This document shows, one piece after another, positions 1 through 7,742 of a stretch of DNA of 42,053 nt (positions are counted from its first letter, which is position 1; each line of letters begins with the position of its first letter). Both the position numbers and the translations under genes were made by a program. The notes beneath the pieces were generated by a model. It saw nothing but the letters and a program-made list of their open reading frames with translations, was not told the DNA's origin and did no database searches. This DNA comes from Alphaproteobacteria bacterium (GTDB lineage Bacteria > Pseudomonadota > Alphaproteobacteria > Rhizobiales > Xanthobacteraceae). The stretch spans positions 1-42,053 of the forward strand of contig WQYW01000022.1 in assembly GCA_009781045.1 (NCBI GenBank), written 5' to 3'.

Positions 1-703
1 CCCCGGTACCCAACGGACCCGACTCGATCAGTCAGCGCATCCACCTGGCATCTATGAACGACGAATACCTGCTAAGTGTCCTGGCTGCCTAATGAAATTT
101 CTTCACCCGATTCCCCTGGGAGGCGCCCGCTTGTGCCGTTGGCGCGCAGCGGGCCGAAAAGGGGAACGGAGCCAGTCCGCACCACCATCGCGGACCAGGC
201 CAAAAGTGCAGCACATGGATGATCAGATTGCGCACCAGGGAGCGCTCACCGGAAGCGGTCCTCAGATCTCATCAGGTCTTCAGATCCTGGGTCTTGGCGG
301 GATAGACGGCGTTGACATTGGGGGGCGTGCGCCTTGGGCGATCCTGCGGTGCGGGGCCACAACCGCATGGCAGTCGCGCGGCAGATCGTGAGAATCGGCC
401 GTGCATGGTGCGCTTGCCAATTTGGAATGGTTCCTGCCTTGAGGCAACCATCCCCCGATCTGCGGTTTCGTTGGAGGATGTGCCTGAGATTCACCAGCCA
501 GCGTGCGACTGCGCAACTTCGATCGGAACGCTGTCAAATCGCGCTATTGTCGCGGGAGACGGAAGCCAGCGGCATCCAGCAGGTATGTCAGAACGGACCG
601 CCAGCTTCGCATGCGGGCGATCCACCGTCTGAATTTGCGCCATCGGGCCCGAACCCCACTTGCGAAATGGCGCTGTCGGCTTTGTTCCGTGGCTGCTTGC
701 AGG
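1..703. other. No supported gene
   Basis: Several overlapping open frames exist here, but none has a Shine-Dalgarno sequence at a sensible start, a recognisable domain, or a composition unlike random GC-rich DNA. A plus-strand frame open from the window edge ends at a TAA at 90-92 (tail reading ...NDEYLLSVLAA). It could be the last 29 residues of a gene outside the window, but nothing identifies it. Confidence 0.4.
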
Positions 704-1291
704 TCAATGGAGATGCAGCAGATGCGGCCACCACAGGCCGAGCGTGGTCATCCCGAGCCCCGCCAGCGTCAACAGGCCACTCACCCAGGCCAGCGACAGC
801 ATACTGGTGATGATGGTGGCCGATGCCAGCACGATCCCGATCTGGAAAGCGGCCGAGGCCATCTCGAAGTGGTGATATCGTGCATTGGCGAGGTCGCGTT
901 CATGCTCGGCATGTCTGGCTTTTTCGGCGAGCTGCTCGGTTCCTTCGTGAGTCTCGGGGTCCGAACGGTATCGGGCTGCGGTTTTTTCCCAGCTATCGAT
1001 CTGCTTCTGTACCGCCACCCGGCTGGTTTCGTCGCTGCTGCCAAGGGAAAGCTTGGCCTGATCGGCTGCGGTCTGGACCAGGGTATGGCGGATGCTCTTG
1101 GCCTGGAAGAAGGCCCAGAGGTTTGAAGCCTCAACGTTTTTGCTGATGGCCTCGGTCTGAGCGCTCTTGCCGAGGGTTTCCGAGATCGCAAGGAACAGCG
1201 CCAGCACTGCAATCAGAAGGGCGATTTTCCGGTTGATGCCGGATGCGTGTTCGGCGTGTTCGGCATGCTCAATGCTTTCATGTGCGCTCAT
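704..1291 (-). CDS. DUF4337 family membrane protein
   Basis: A 195-residue membrane protein whose layout fits the DUF4337 family, which has no known function. The N-terminus is rich in Glu-His-Ala (ESIEHAEHAEHA). A membrane segment lies at about residues 23-40, a long charged and probably helical region at about 45-145, and two more hydrophobic segments at about 148-165 and 167-188. The stretch TEAISKNVEASNLWAFFQAK is characteristic of the family. The ATG at 1291 is preferred over an upstream in-frame start because AGGAGGGACC lies immediately before it. The start of this gene is duplicated in broken form at 4729-4818. It may once have been the last gene of the defence island, downstream of the UvrD-like gene. 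Confidence 0.85.
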   Translation of the reverse strand: MSAHESIEHAEHAEHASGINRKIALLIAVLALFLAISETLGKSAQTEAISKNVEASNLWAFFQAKSIRHTLVQTAADQAKLSLGSSDETSRVAVQKQIDSWEKTAARYRSDPETHEGTEQLAEKARHAEHERDLANARYHHFEMASAAFQIGIVLASATIITSMLSLAWVSGLLTLAGLGMTTLGLWWPHLLHLH

Positions 1292-2312
1292 GGTCCCTCC
1301 TGGTTTGATGCGGGCCCAGATCTGGTTCCGCTGCGCGCGGCACGCAAGGGGTAATCGCGCATTGTTGCCCGACACGAACCCGCGAAACGCGAAACTGTGT
1401 CGGCACTGGGTGGCGATGTCGGCGGTAAGGGAACAGTGACTGGCACGGGCAGAATGCCGGGTCTCGCTGGCACGCAAGCTCAAGGCGTTTGATGCGGCGA
1501 AATCGAGAAGCGAAATTTGTCGCCACTGCCAGCCGGGTCATGTCTCCGCATCGCCAGGCTTTGAGGGTCATGCACTATTCTTCGGTTGCAAAGTGGCGGT
1601 GATCAAAGATCAAAACGCAAGGATGCCCAATGCCGCATGGTGGCGATCCGCAATGGCTCCGGATTTTGGATGACCGATGGCAAGCCGACTGGCCACCAGC
1701 TGCCGTTTGGCGGGCAGGACGTTCGGTTCGGCGCCACAGTGGCAAGGGGCATATTCGTGTCACCCTATCCCCTCGTGGCACGACCGTGACGCTGGCAGGT
1801 CTTTCGTCGAAGATCGATCGTCGCCGCGGAATGGCCGCAGCCTCACAAGGCTGAGGCCGCTGTCGTGGCCCTGGCATCGGGCTGGCCCGGGTGGAATCCA
1901 TCTATCCCGGGACCGATGTGTTGCGGGGTGGTTCTGTTGGAGCCGGTGAGGCGACGATCAGGTCTGTCGGTTCCCCGCTCCAGGATACCCGACCGAGCTT
2001 CATGGCGCGGGTGGCCGCGACATGAAGCAGGGATTTCTCCTGGTGGATGAGGTTGCGGCGATCGATTTCGTCGGCGGCGGACTTCAGGATCTCGCTCGGA
2101 GGGAAGGCTGATTTCGCCAGCAGGGGGATGGCGACAGCCTGGAATTCGAAGGCCTCTTTCCCGGTGCATGGTGGACAGCCGCACGCCAGTCTGGGTGCGA
2201 TCGTCAACCTGGTTGGGTCGCAGTCGCGCGACCTCAATCCCGGCGTCGCCGAGACGGTTTGACAAGAGGCCGATGTCGCTGTTTCTGCGGACCAAGACGC
2301 CAACGACGCGAA
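1192..2312. repeat. Left copy of a diverged segmental duplication
   Basis: This stretch is a diverged copy of about 4729-5921. The shared order is: start of a DUF4337 gene; an intergenic block with matching stretches (for example 1320-1370 with 5031-5084, and around the shared phrase TCATGCACTAT near 1570 and 5295); then the end of a UvrD helicase gene. Similarity is strongest over 1960-2312 against 5580-5921 and stops abruptly at GCCAACG (2305-2311). Between about 1620 and 1940 the copies do not align well by eye, so there are indels. In this copy the DUF4337 gene is intact and the helicase end is broken. Confidence 0.75.
1940..2312 (-). pseudogene. Frameshifted fragment of a UvrD-like helicase C-terminus
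   Basis: The minus strand encodes a broken copy of the last ~120 residues of the intact helicase at 5547-7742. One frame reads GVLVRRNSDIGLLSNRLGDA, then ARLRPNQVDDRTQTGVRLST, and continues to motif V. After a frameshift near 2160 a second frame reads FQAVAIPLLAKSAFPPSEIL, then SLLHVAATRAMK (motif VI). The ATPase and Walker motifs are absent. Substitutions and the frameshift show decay. It is one end of the segmental duplication and cannot make a working protein. Confidence 0.85.
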
Positions 2313-3109
2313 CAGCGGATGATGTGACAACTGCTGGAATTTCTCGGATCGCGCGCACTGGCAGCCGAGCGACAGCAACCGGGAATCGTCGGGCTCTATG
2401 TACGAAACCGAAACCGCGGAAATCGAGTGCCGTTATGTGCGAACGAGACTGGTCGAGTGATCTGGAGACGCCAGTTGCGACCAATCCATATTGATCCTGA
2501 AGATCCCTGTTGCAAGCAGCGGTCGTGGCCTGCTGCGTCACGGCGCGTTTCGCGGATGCGGGCTTTCGCCGGCGTCACTTCGCGCTGGCCCTCGGTGCTC
2601 GCACGGCTTGTAGCGCGCGAAGCCGAGCCTTTGCGCGGAGTCATGTTGGTCGCCCCAGATGGTTGCCGGCAGGAACGAGGGTGAAAGGCATTTGCCGATC
2701 TGGACAACACTCGGCCGTTTCCGGTCCGTCACGCTTCACACCGGCTCTGGAAGAGCAGAACGCAGAACTCAATCGTGCTGTCCAACCGGACCGACTCCGT
2801 CGCGGATCGCCTTGGACTCCGGTTGCGGGAACGCATTTGTCGTCTAAAAGGAAAATTCCAGATTTGAGAGGAAAAGTTCAGCAGTCACACACCCCGGCAG
2901 TGGGCTCGGCGCCTCCCGGTGATCTGGCGGCGAGAGGAGGACCGGCGACGCTTTGCGCCTCGGCGCAATCCCGGGAGGAAGTTTTGGTAAATTTCTGCTT
3001 GGCGTATACCGCGCTTCAATTAATGGCTTCCGCACGCCGATTCCTTGGCCCGAGGATTAACCCGGTTCGGCTATCAACCACAAATTCGAATATTTGAAGG
3101 TAAATAGAT
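2313..3109. other. No supported gene; probable decayed DNA
   Basis: Open frames on both strands lack ribosome-binding sites and known domains. The last 60 bases are AT-richer than their surroundings and include TTCGAATATTTG just before the TadG-like start, so they probably hold that gene's promoter and leader. Confidence 0.4.
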
Positions 3110-4366
3110 ATGTGCGGCAGGTCAGGAAAGGCGCTGTGGATTTTGAGCGGAGCGGTGTGCAGGGCCGGTTCATTTGCCGTGACTGTGGCAGCCCGGTTCA
3201 AGATGGCTGTCGGGGAGTTCGGCAGAGGCGATTCCGGCGGTGTTGCCGTGATATTTGCGATAACGGTTACGGCGTTGTTGCTGGTGGCGGCTGCGGCGAT
3301 CGATTTCTCGCGGTGGAGTGCCGCGCGAGCCGCAGTCCAGGCGGCGATCGATGGTTCGGTGCTGTCGGCCGTGAAACAGCGGCAGACGAACGAAGAATAC
3401 GCAAGTGCCTTTTTCAAGACGACGATTGCCGGTACGGCCGCGGTGAATTCGATCGTCGAAATTCCGCCGTTGACCTGCGCGATGAAGGGCTCGGTGTTCA
3501 CCTGCAACACAAGCGCGAGCCTGCGGACCATGATGATCGGCTTGTTAACGGGCATCAAGGTCCTGCCGCTGAACGTCGCGGCGTCTGCCGGCGTCGGCGC
3601 GGGGGGGCAGGAGCCGCGAAAGCTGACGTTCACGGTAGCGAGGGCAAGGGGGTGGTCGTTGAAGAACCTGACCGTATGGATCCGCAAACCGGGTGAGGAC
3701 GCAGTACCAGCTGCGAACATTATTTACAGGCCGTCGTCTCGCGACGTCAATGCCGATGGCGATGTTGGCTACGGATTTTCATGCCAGATCTCTCCCGGGG
3801 TTAGTGGCGTGAACGGTTTTGACTACAAGACATGTGTGCAGTGTGCGACACAGTGTCCGGAGATCAATCTCGGTTCGGATTATGAGTATGCCTATCTGTC
3901 GATGCAGGTCTGGACGGATGGCTGCGACAACGCGCATGTGGACAAGGGGTTCATCGAATCGCCGTTCCGTTCGACTCCCGTTGCGTGCGGCACTCTGGAT
4001 AAGGTGGAGGCCGGGGCGACTGACAAGACGATGCTGTATGCCTATCAGATGCAGAGGATCAGTACTTATACGCTGTTTTCGGACAGGCGTCCGGTGCTGA
4101 TAGACCCAATCAGCAGACAGCCCGTTGAGCAGGATACGCCGGGCCATATTTTCATCGGCGGGAAACGCATCGACGACCTTGAAACGTCCGGTTCGCTCCT
4201 CAAATTTGTTGATTGCAATACCCCCGTGGTGTTGTCGTGGGAAGAAACATTGCTGGGGCCGGCGAGCGCGCAAGCGTGGGCGGCCCAGGACCTGATATTG
4301 ACGGTGAAGGCAACATGTGGGGCCAATTTCGGCATCTCGTCGGGGGCGGTGAAGCTGACGGAGTAG
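3110..4366 (+). CDS. TadG-like pilus-assembly/exported protein (orphan)
   Basis: A 418-residue protein with the N-terminal signature of TadE/TadG-type proteins of Flp (tight-adherence) pilus systems. A GG-type start (about residues 43-45) is followed by a hydrophobic membrane helix (VAVIFAITVTALLLVAAAAI) and then DFSRWSAARAAVQAAIDGS, the pattern that anchors these proteins in the inner membrane with the rest in the periplasm. The C-terminal two thirds are beta-rich and contain about ten cysteines (e.g. CVQCATQC, GCDN), suggesting disulfides. The ATG at 3110 has GAAGG 9 bases upstream. No other tad genes are present, so it is an orphan. It lies between the two copies of the segmental duplication, on the strand opposite the defence genes. 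The family assignment is good; a role in pili is inferred. Confidence 0.75.
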   Translation: MCGRSGKALWILSGAVCRAGSFAVTVAARFKMAVGEFGRGDSGGVAVIFAITVTALLLVAAAAIDFSRWSAARAAVQAAIDGSVLSAVKQRQTNEEYASAFFKTTIAGTAAVNSIVEIPPLTCAMKGSVFTCNTSASLRTMMIGLLTGIKVLPLNVAASAGVGAGGQEPRKLTFTVARARGWSLKNLTVWIRKPGEDAVPAANIIYRPSSRDVNADGDVGYGFSCQISPGVSGVNGFDYKTCVQCATQCPEINLGSDYEYAYLSMQVWTDGCDNAHVDKGFIESPFRSTPVACGTLDKVEAGATDKTMLYAYQMQRISTYTLFSDRRPVLIDPISRQPVEQDTPGHIFIGGKRIDDLETSGSLLKFVDCNTPVVLSWEETLLGPASAQAWAAQDLILTVKATCGANFGISSGAVKLTE

Positions 4367-4728
4367 GGCGACTTCTCCCGAGCCGGCAGGTCGCCGCCTG
4401 ACGCCACAGTCGCCTGTTTGTCGTCTGTTCGGCACGCCGGATTTCATCCGAATTCGCAGTTACTTAGTAACGCAATGCAATATGATGCAAGTAGTCCGCG
4501 TGATGTTCGGAATCGCGCTCAGATTTCGAAGCCACCACTGGGTGTGCCGCTGGCCGATGTCAGATGAAGTCGCGGCGCAGGACGGCCGCAGTCGCGCTGT
4601 GGCGAGCGCCGGCCCAGGCCGGGGAAAGACGGATGGACGGACGGGGCGTCGGCGCGGCAGGCATTTCTGCCCGCGCCGCTATGCGCGGCAGTTGTTACTG
4701 CGCAGGTGCATTTCGGTTGGCTCCAGGA
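4367..4728. other. No supported gene
   Basis: A short perfect inverted repeat, GTTAC-TTA-GTAAC, lies at 4459-4471 about 95 bases after the TadG-like stop. It has no T-tract and is not a convincing terminator. Long open frames here look like chance. Confidence 0.35.
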
Positions 4729-4818
4729 ACAGCGCCAGCACGGCAATCAGAATGGCGATTTTCGATTTTCGGGTTGACGCCGGCTGCGTGCTCGGCATGC
4801 TTGATGCTTTCATCCTGA
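4729..4818 (-). pseudogene. Fragment of a DUF4337 gene start
   Basis: The minus strand encodes ESIKHAEHAAGVNPKIE, then in another frame SKIAILIAVLALFLE. These match residues 5-36 of the intact DUF4337 protein at 704-1291. The break is caused by a duplicated 7-mer (CGATTTT twice at 4756-4769, plus strand) that shifts the frame inside the first membrane segment. The rest of the gene is missing. This is the left edge of the second copy of the segmental duplication. Confidence 0.8.
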
Positions 4819-5921
4819 AAACGGCAGTTGGCATCCCGGTCCAGCAGGGAAAATTCCGCATTCACAATACGTTGCAATTGCTGTGCCCGATTCCAGATCG
4901 TCACCCATCGGGTGATGGGGCTGGCGGCCAAATCGTGAATCGCAACACTGACTTCCGGCGACGCTACGCCTCCCGCTCCCGGATTTGGGTTCATCTGTGC
5001 TGATGGTCTCCTCGCTCAAAGCTCAAACGAGCCGGATCTGGCTTCGCTGCGGGAGGTGTGCAAGGGCCAATCGCGTATTGCGGCGCTCCAGAAACGCGCT
5101 GCGTCAGCAACATCAGGTCGAGACCATGATGTGTTGCGGCCCATGTCTATGGAATTGCGGCTGGCTGCCGCGCGTCAATGCCGGGTCTCGCAAGGCCCGC
5201 CAGTTCATGCGTCCGAGGCGGTGGACCCGAAAAGCGAAAGATGTTGCCAGCGTCAGGTTTGTGATGCCTGACCAATTGCGCAAGCAGCAGGTTCATGCAC
5301 TATACTTCGTTTGGATGCGCGGCGGTGATGATTGGACCGGGATCCGATCAGGTGAGGCGCCGCGCCGCCCGGCTGGGGCTGTGAGATTGCGCCAGAAGGG
5401 AGTCGGTTCAGTGATGTTCGATGGGTTGCTTTGCGCCGTCAGATTCTGAGAGAGAATACGGAATCGGTTGCGATATGTGGAGATCATGCGGGATTCGGGT
5501 TGATCGTCTGCACGCCCGATGCGGTCACACGCAAAGGGCCAGGTGACTATGACGGAGGCTGACGGGCGATGATCAGCTCTGTCGGTTCTCCGCTCCAGGA
5601 TACGAGCAGAAGCTTGATGGCGCGGGTTGCAGCGACATGAAGGAGGGATTTCTCCTGCAGGATGAGGTTGCGGCGATCGATATCGTCGGCGGCGGACTTT
5701 AATAGTTCGCTCGGAGGGAATGCCGATTTCGCCAGAAAGGGGATTGCAACCGCCTGGAATTCGAGGCCTTTTGCCCGGTGCATGGTCGATAGTCGCACGC
5801 CAGCCTGGGAGCGGTCGTCGACCTGGTTGGGCCGCAGTCGCGCAACCTTGATGCCGGCGTCGCCGAGGCGGGTCGACAATAGTTCAATCTGGCTGTTTTT
5901 CCTGACCAGGATGCCAACGTT
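4729..5921. repeat. Right copy of a diverged segmental duplication
   Basis: Counterpart of 1192-2312. Here the helicase end belongs to an intact gene (5547-7742), whereas the DUF4337 start is truncated and frameshifted. About 200 bases at 4820-5030 have no counterpart in the left copy. The reciprocal pattern, with each copy intact for a different gene, suggests duplication followed by complementary decay. Confidence 0.75.
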
Positions 5922-7742
5922 TTCCGGCTGGATGCCGTGGTCGGGCAGCGTGCGAAGCCATTGCGCCAGTCCGTCGATCTCCTGGGTTTCGTTTGTATAG
6001 CCCGCAAGTTCCGGCGGCGGGCCGCGGAAAACACTGATATAGCCGCTGAGATTATCGCTTTCGCCATCGAGATTGTCGACGGAAACGCCCTCAAGAATAG
6101 ACACCGCCCATCGGCGGATCTCGTCACTGGTGCGATAGTTGAGACGCAGCTGGCGCGAGCGTCCCCGGACGTTGATGCCGCAGGCGCCCATGCTGGCGCG
6201 TCGTGCGTAGATGCGCTGATGGGCGTCGCCGACGATGAAAATGGAGTTGCGGTCCTGTGCCGCCTTTTCCGGCACAATGGCGCGAATGAGGCGGAAGGCC
6301 TGTTCTCCCATGTCCTGGGCCTCGTCGACAATGACCGCACGATAGGGCAGGGTCGGGGCCTCGGCCTTGAGGATCTCGGCGGCCTCGCGGTAGCCGTCGT
6401 CAGGCTCCGCCAGTCCCTCATCGACCATGCGGGCACGGTAGCTGGAAAAGATCCTCCAGAGCAGGGCACGGCTGCGGCGGTCGAGCGCGGTGCCGCGACC
6501 GGCACGGGAGACCTTGAGGTATTCCTGTTCGGTCATCACGCCTTTGGCCTGGACAACCTGGGCCCATTCGGCGCGGATGAATTCGTCCGAGAGGCCGTCG
6601 GGGCGAACGTGATCGTCAAGGACCTCACGCCAGATCGCGTCAAGCCGATCACGGCTCTCGCCGAAATAGACGATTGCCCGTGGAAACTTCCTGCGTCTGA
6701 GAAACTGGCTGACCCAGCGATCAAGGTTGATGATCTCGATCCGTGGGTTGGCGCCTTCAAGATGCTCCGGACACAGGAGCGTGAGATTGGACTGGATGTC
6801 GAGGACGAGATTGGTGGTGAAGGTGGTGAAGAGGACCCTTTCGCCAGCGCGTGCCGGGTCTGTGGCGATCTGGTCGGCGAGATATCTGGCGCGGTGCATG
6901 GCGACCACCGTCTTGCCGGTGCCGGCACCGCCGCGCACCATTGCGGGGCCGTTATAGTCGCGATAGGCGACGCGGCGCTGGTCGGGGTGGAGAAAAATGC
7001 GCCAGCCCTCAAGGTCGCCTTCGAACATGCGCCGCAGTTCATCCTCGTTGGCGGGAATAAAAATATGCTGGCGGCTGTCTTCGGATGCGATGATCTCGGC
7101 AAAGGTCGACTCGGACTGGGTTTCGGTCGGCTCGTCCGCGGTTCTGATGCCGGTGACGATCCTGACCTCGTCGTCGGGATAGCCCAGGGCCAGTGCGATC
7201 AGGATGTCGTAACTGGTGGCGTCGAAGAGATCGGCGCCATTTTCGAGGGCGTTCTGGTCGCGCAAGGAGCGGATCCTGGGCAGTTCTTCGGCAAGGACGC
7301 CAAGGGCGAGCAGACGCTGGTCGGAGATGGCGGCAAAGAGACCGGGTGCCTCCGCGATCGCCGGTTCAGTGGCGGGACTGGAGGTCTGCGGTTCCACCTC
7401 AATGGTTTCGAAAATGCGGATCCGGTTTGTCGCGGGGTCGACGCGCACGCTGCGGCCTTCGGCCCAGCGGTAGGCGTTGTCATGGCTGTTGACGTGCAGG
7501 AACATGACGTCCTGCCCCACGACAAAGGCGATCACACGATAGTTCTGGTCGACGCGTACCGACCGCAGATGGCGGTCATGGGCTCCCTTGACGCCCTCGA
7601 AATGGAGCCCGTTGGCCGAGGGGTCGCTCATGAACCGCATCATCATTTCATGGAACTTTGCCGATACCCGGTCGGGGAGTTTCTTCAGCGACCGCAGGCA
7701 GCCGGTGTCGTAGGAAATCCGGTAGGGTGCGGGAGCGTTCAT
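5547..7742 (-). CDS. RelE/ParE-like domain fused to UvrD/Rep-family (SF1) helicase
   Basis: A 731-residue fusion. Residues ~8-95 look like a RelE/ParE toxin fold (YRISYDTGCLRSLKKLPD, then HLRSVRVDQNYRVIAF, then VMFLHVNSHDNAYRWAE). Residues ~225-730 are an SF1A helicase: Walker A GGAGTGKT (271-278), motif II VDEAQDM (about 470-476), motif IV LRLNYRTSDEIRRWA, motif V VRLSTMHRAKGLEFQAV and motif VI LLHVAATRA. It should be a 3'-5' DNA translocase. Whether the RelE-like part is a ribonuclease, a gyrase poison or only a nucleic-acid-binding module cannot be told. Its ATG overlaps the stop of the DUF1998 gene (ATGA at 7739-7742) and is preceded by AAGGAGGAGG inside that gene, so translation is coupled. 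It occupies the place of drmC in class 1 DISARM. Confidence 0.85.
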   Translation of the reverse strand: MNAPAPYRISYDTGCLRSLKKLPDRVSAKFHEMMMRFMSDPSANGLHFEGVKGAHDRHLRSVRVDQNYRVIAFVVGQDVMFLHVNSHDNAYRWAEGRSVRVDPATNRIRIFETIEVEPQTSSPATEPAIAEAPGLFAAISDQRLLALGVLAEELPRIRSLRDQNALENGADLFDATSYDILIALALGYPDDEVRIVTGIRTADEPTETQSESTFAEIIASEDSRQHIFIPANEDELRRMFEGDLEGWRIFLHPDQRRVAYRDYNGPAMVRGGAGTGKTVVAMHRARYLADQIATDPARAGERVLFTTFTTNLVLDIQSNLTLLCPEHLEGANPRIEIINLDRWVSQFLRRRKFPRAIVYFGESRDRLDAIWREVLDDHVRPDGLSDEFIRAEWAQVVQAKGVMTEQEYLKVSRAGRGTALDRRSRALLWRIFSSYRARMVDEGLAEPDDGYREAAEILKAEAPTLPYRAVIVDEAQDMGEQAFRLIRAIVPEKAAQDRNSIFIVGDAHQRIYARRASMGACGINVRGRSRQLRLNYRTSDEIRRWAVSILEGVSVDNLDGESDNLSGYISVFRGPPPELAGYTNETQEIDGLAQWLRTLPDHGIQPENVGILVRKNSQIELLSTRLGDAGIKVARLRPNQVDDRSQAGVRLSTMHRAKGLEFQAVAIPFLAKSAFPPSELLKSAADDIDRRNLILQEKSLLHVAATRAIKLLLVSWSGEPTELIIARQPPS

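Noticed and set aside
3..92. Open frame from the window edge ending NDEYLLSVLAA
   Set aside because: Only 29 codons visible, no motif; could be a real gene tail but cannot be supported.
4459..4471. GTTACTTAGTAAC as terminator of the TadG-like gene
   Set aside because: Five-base arms and no T-tract; too weak.
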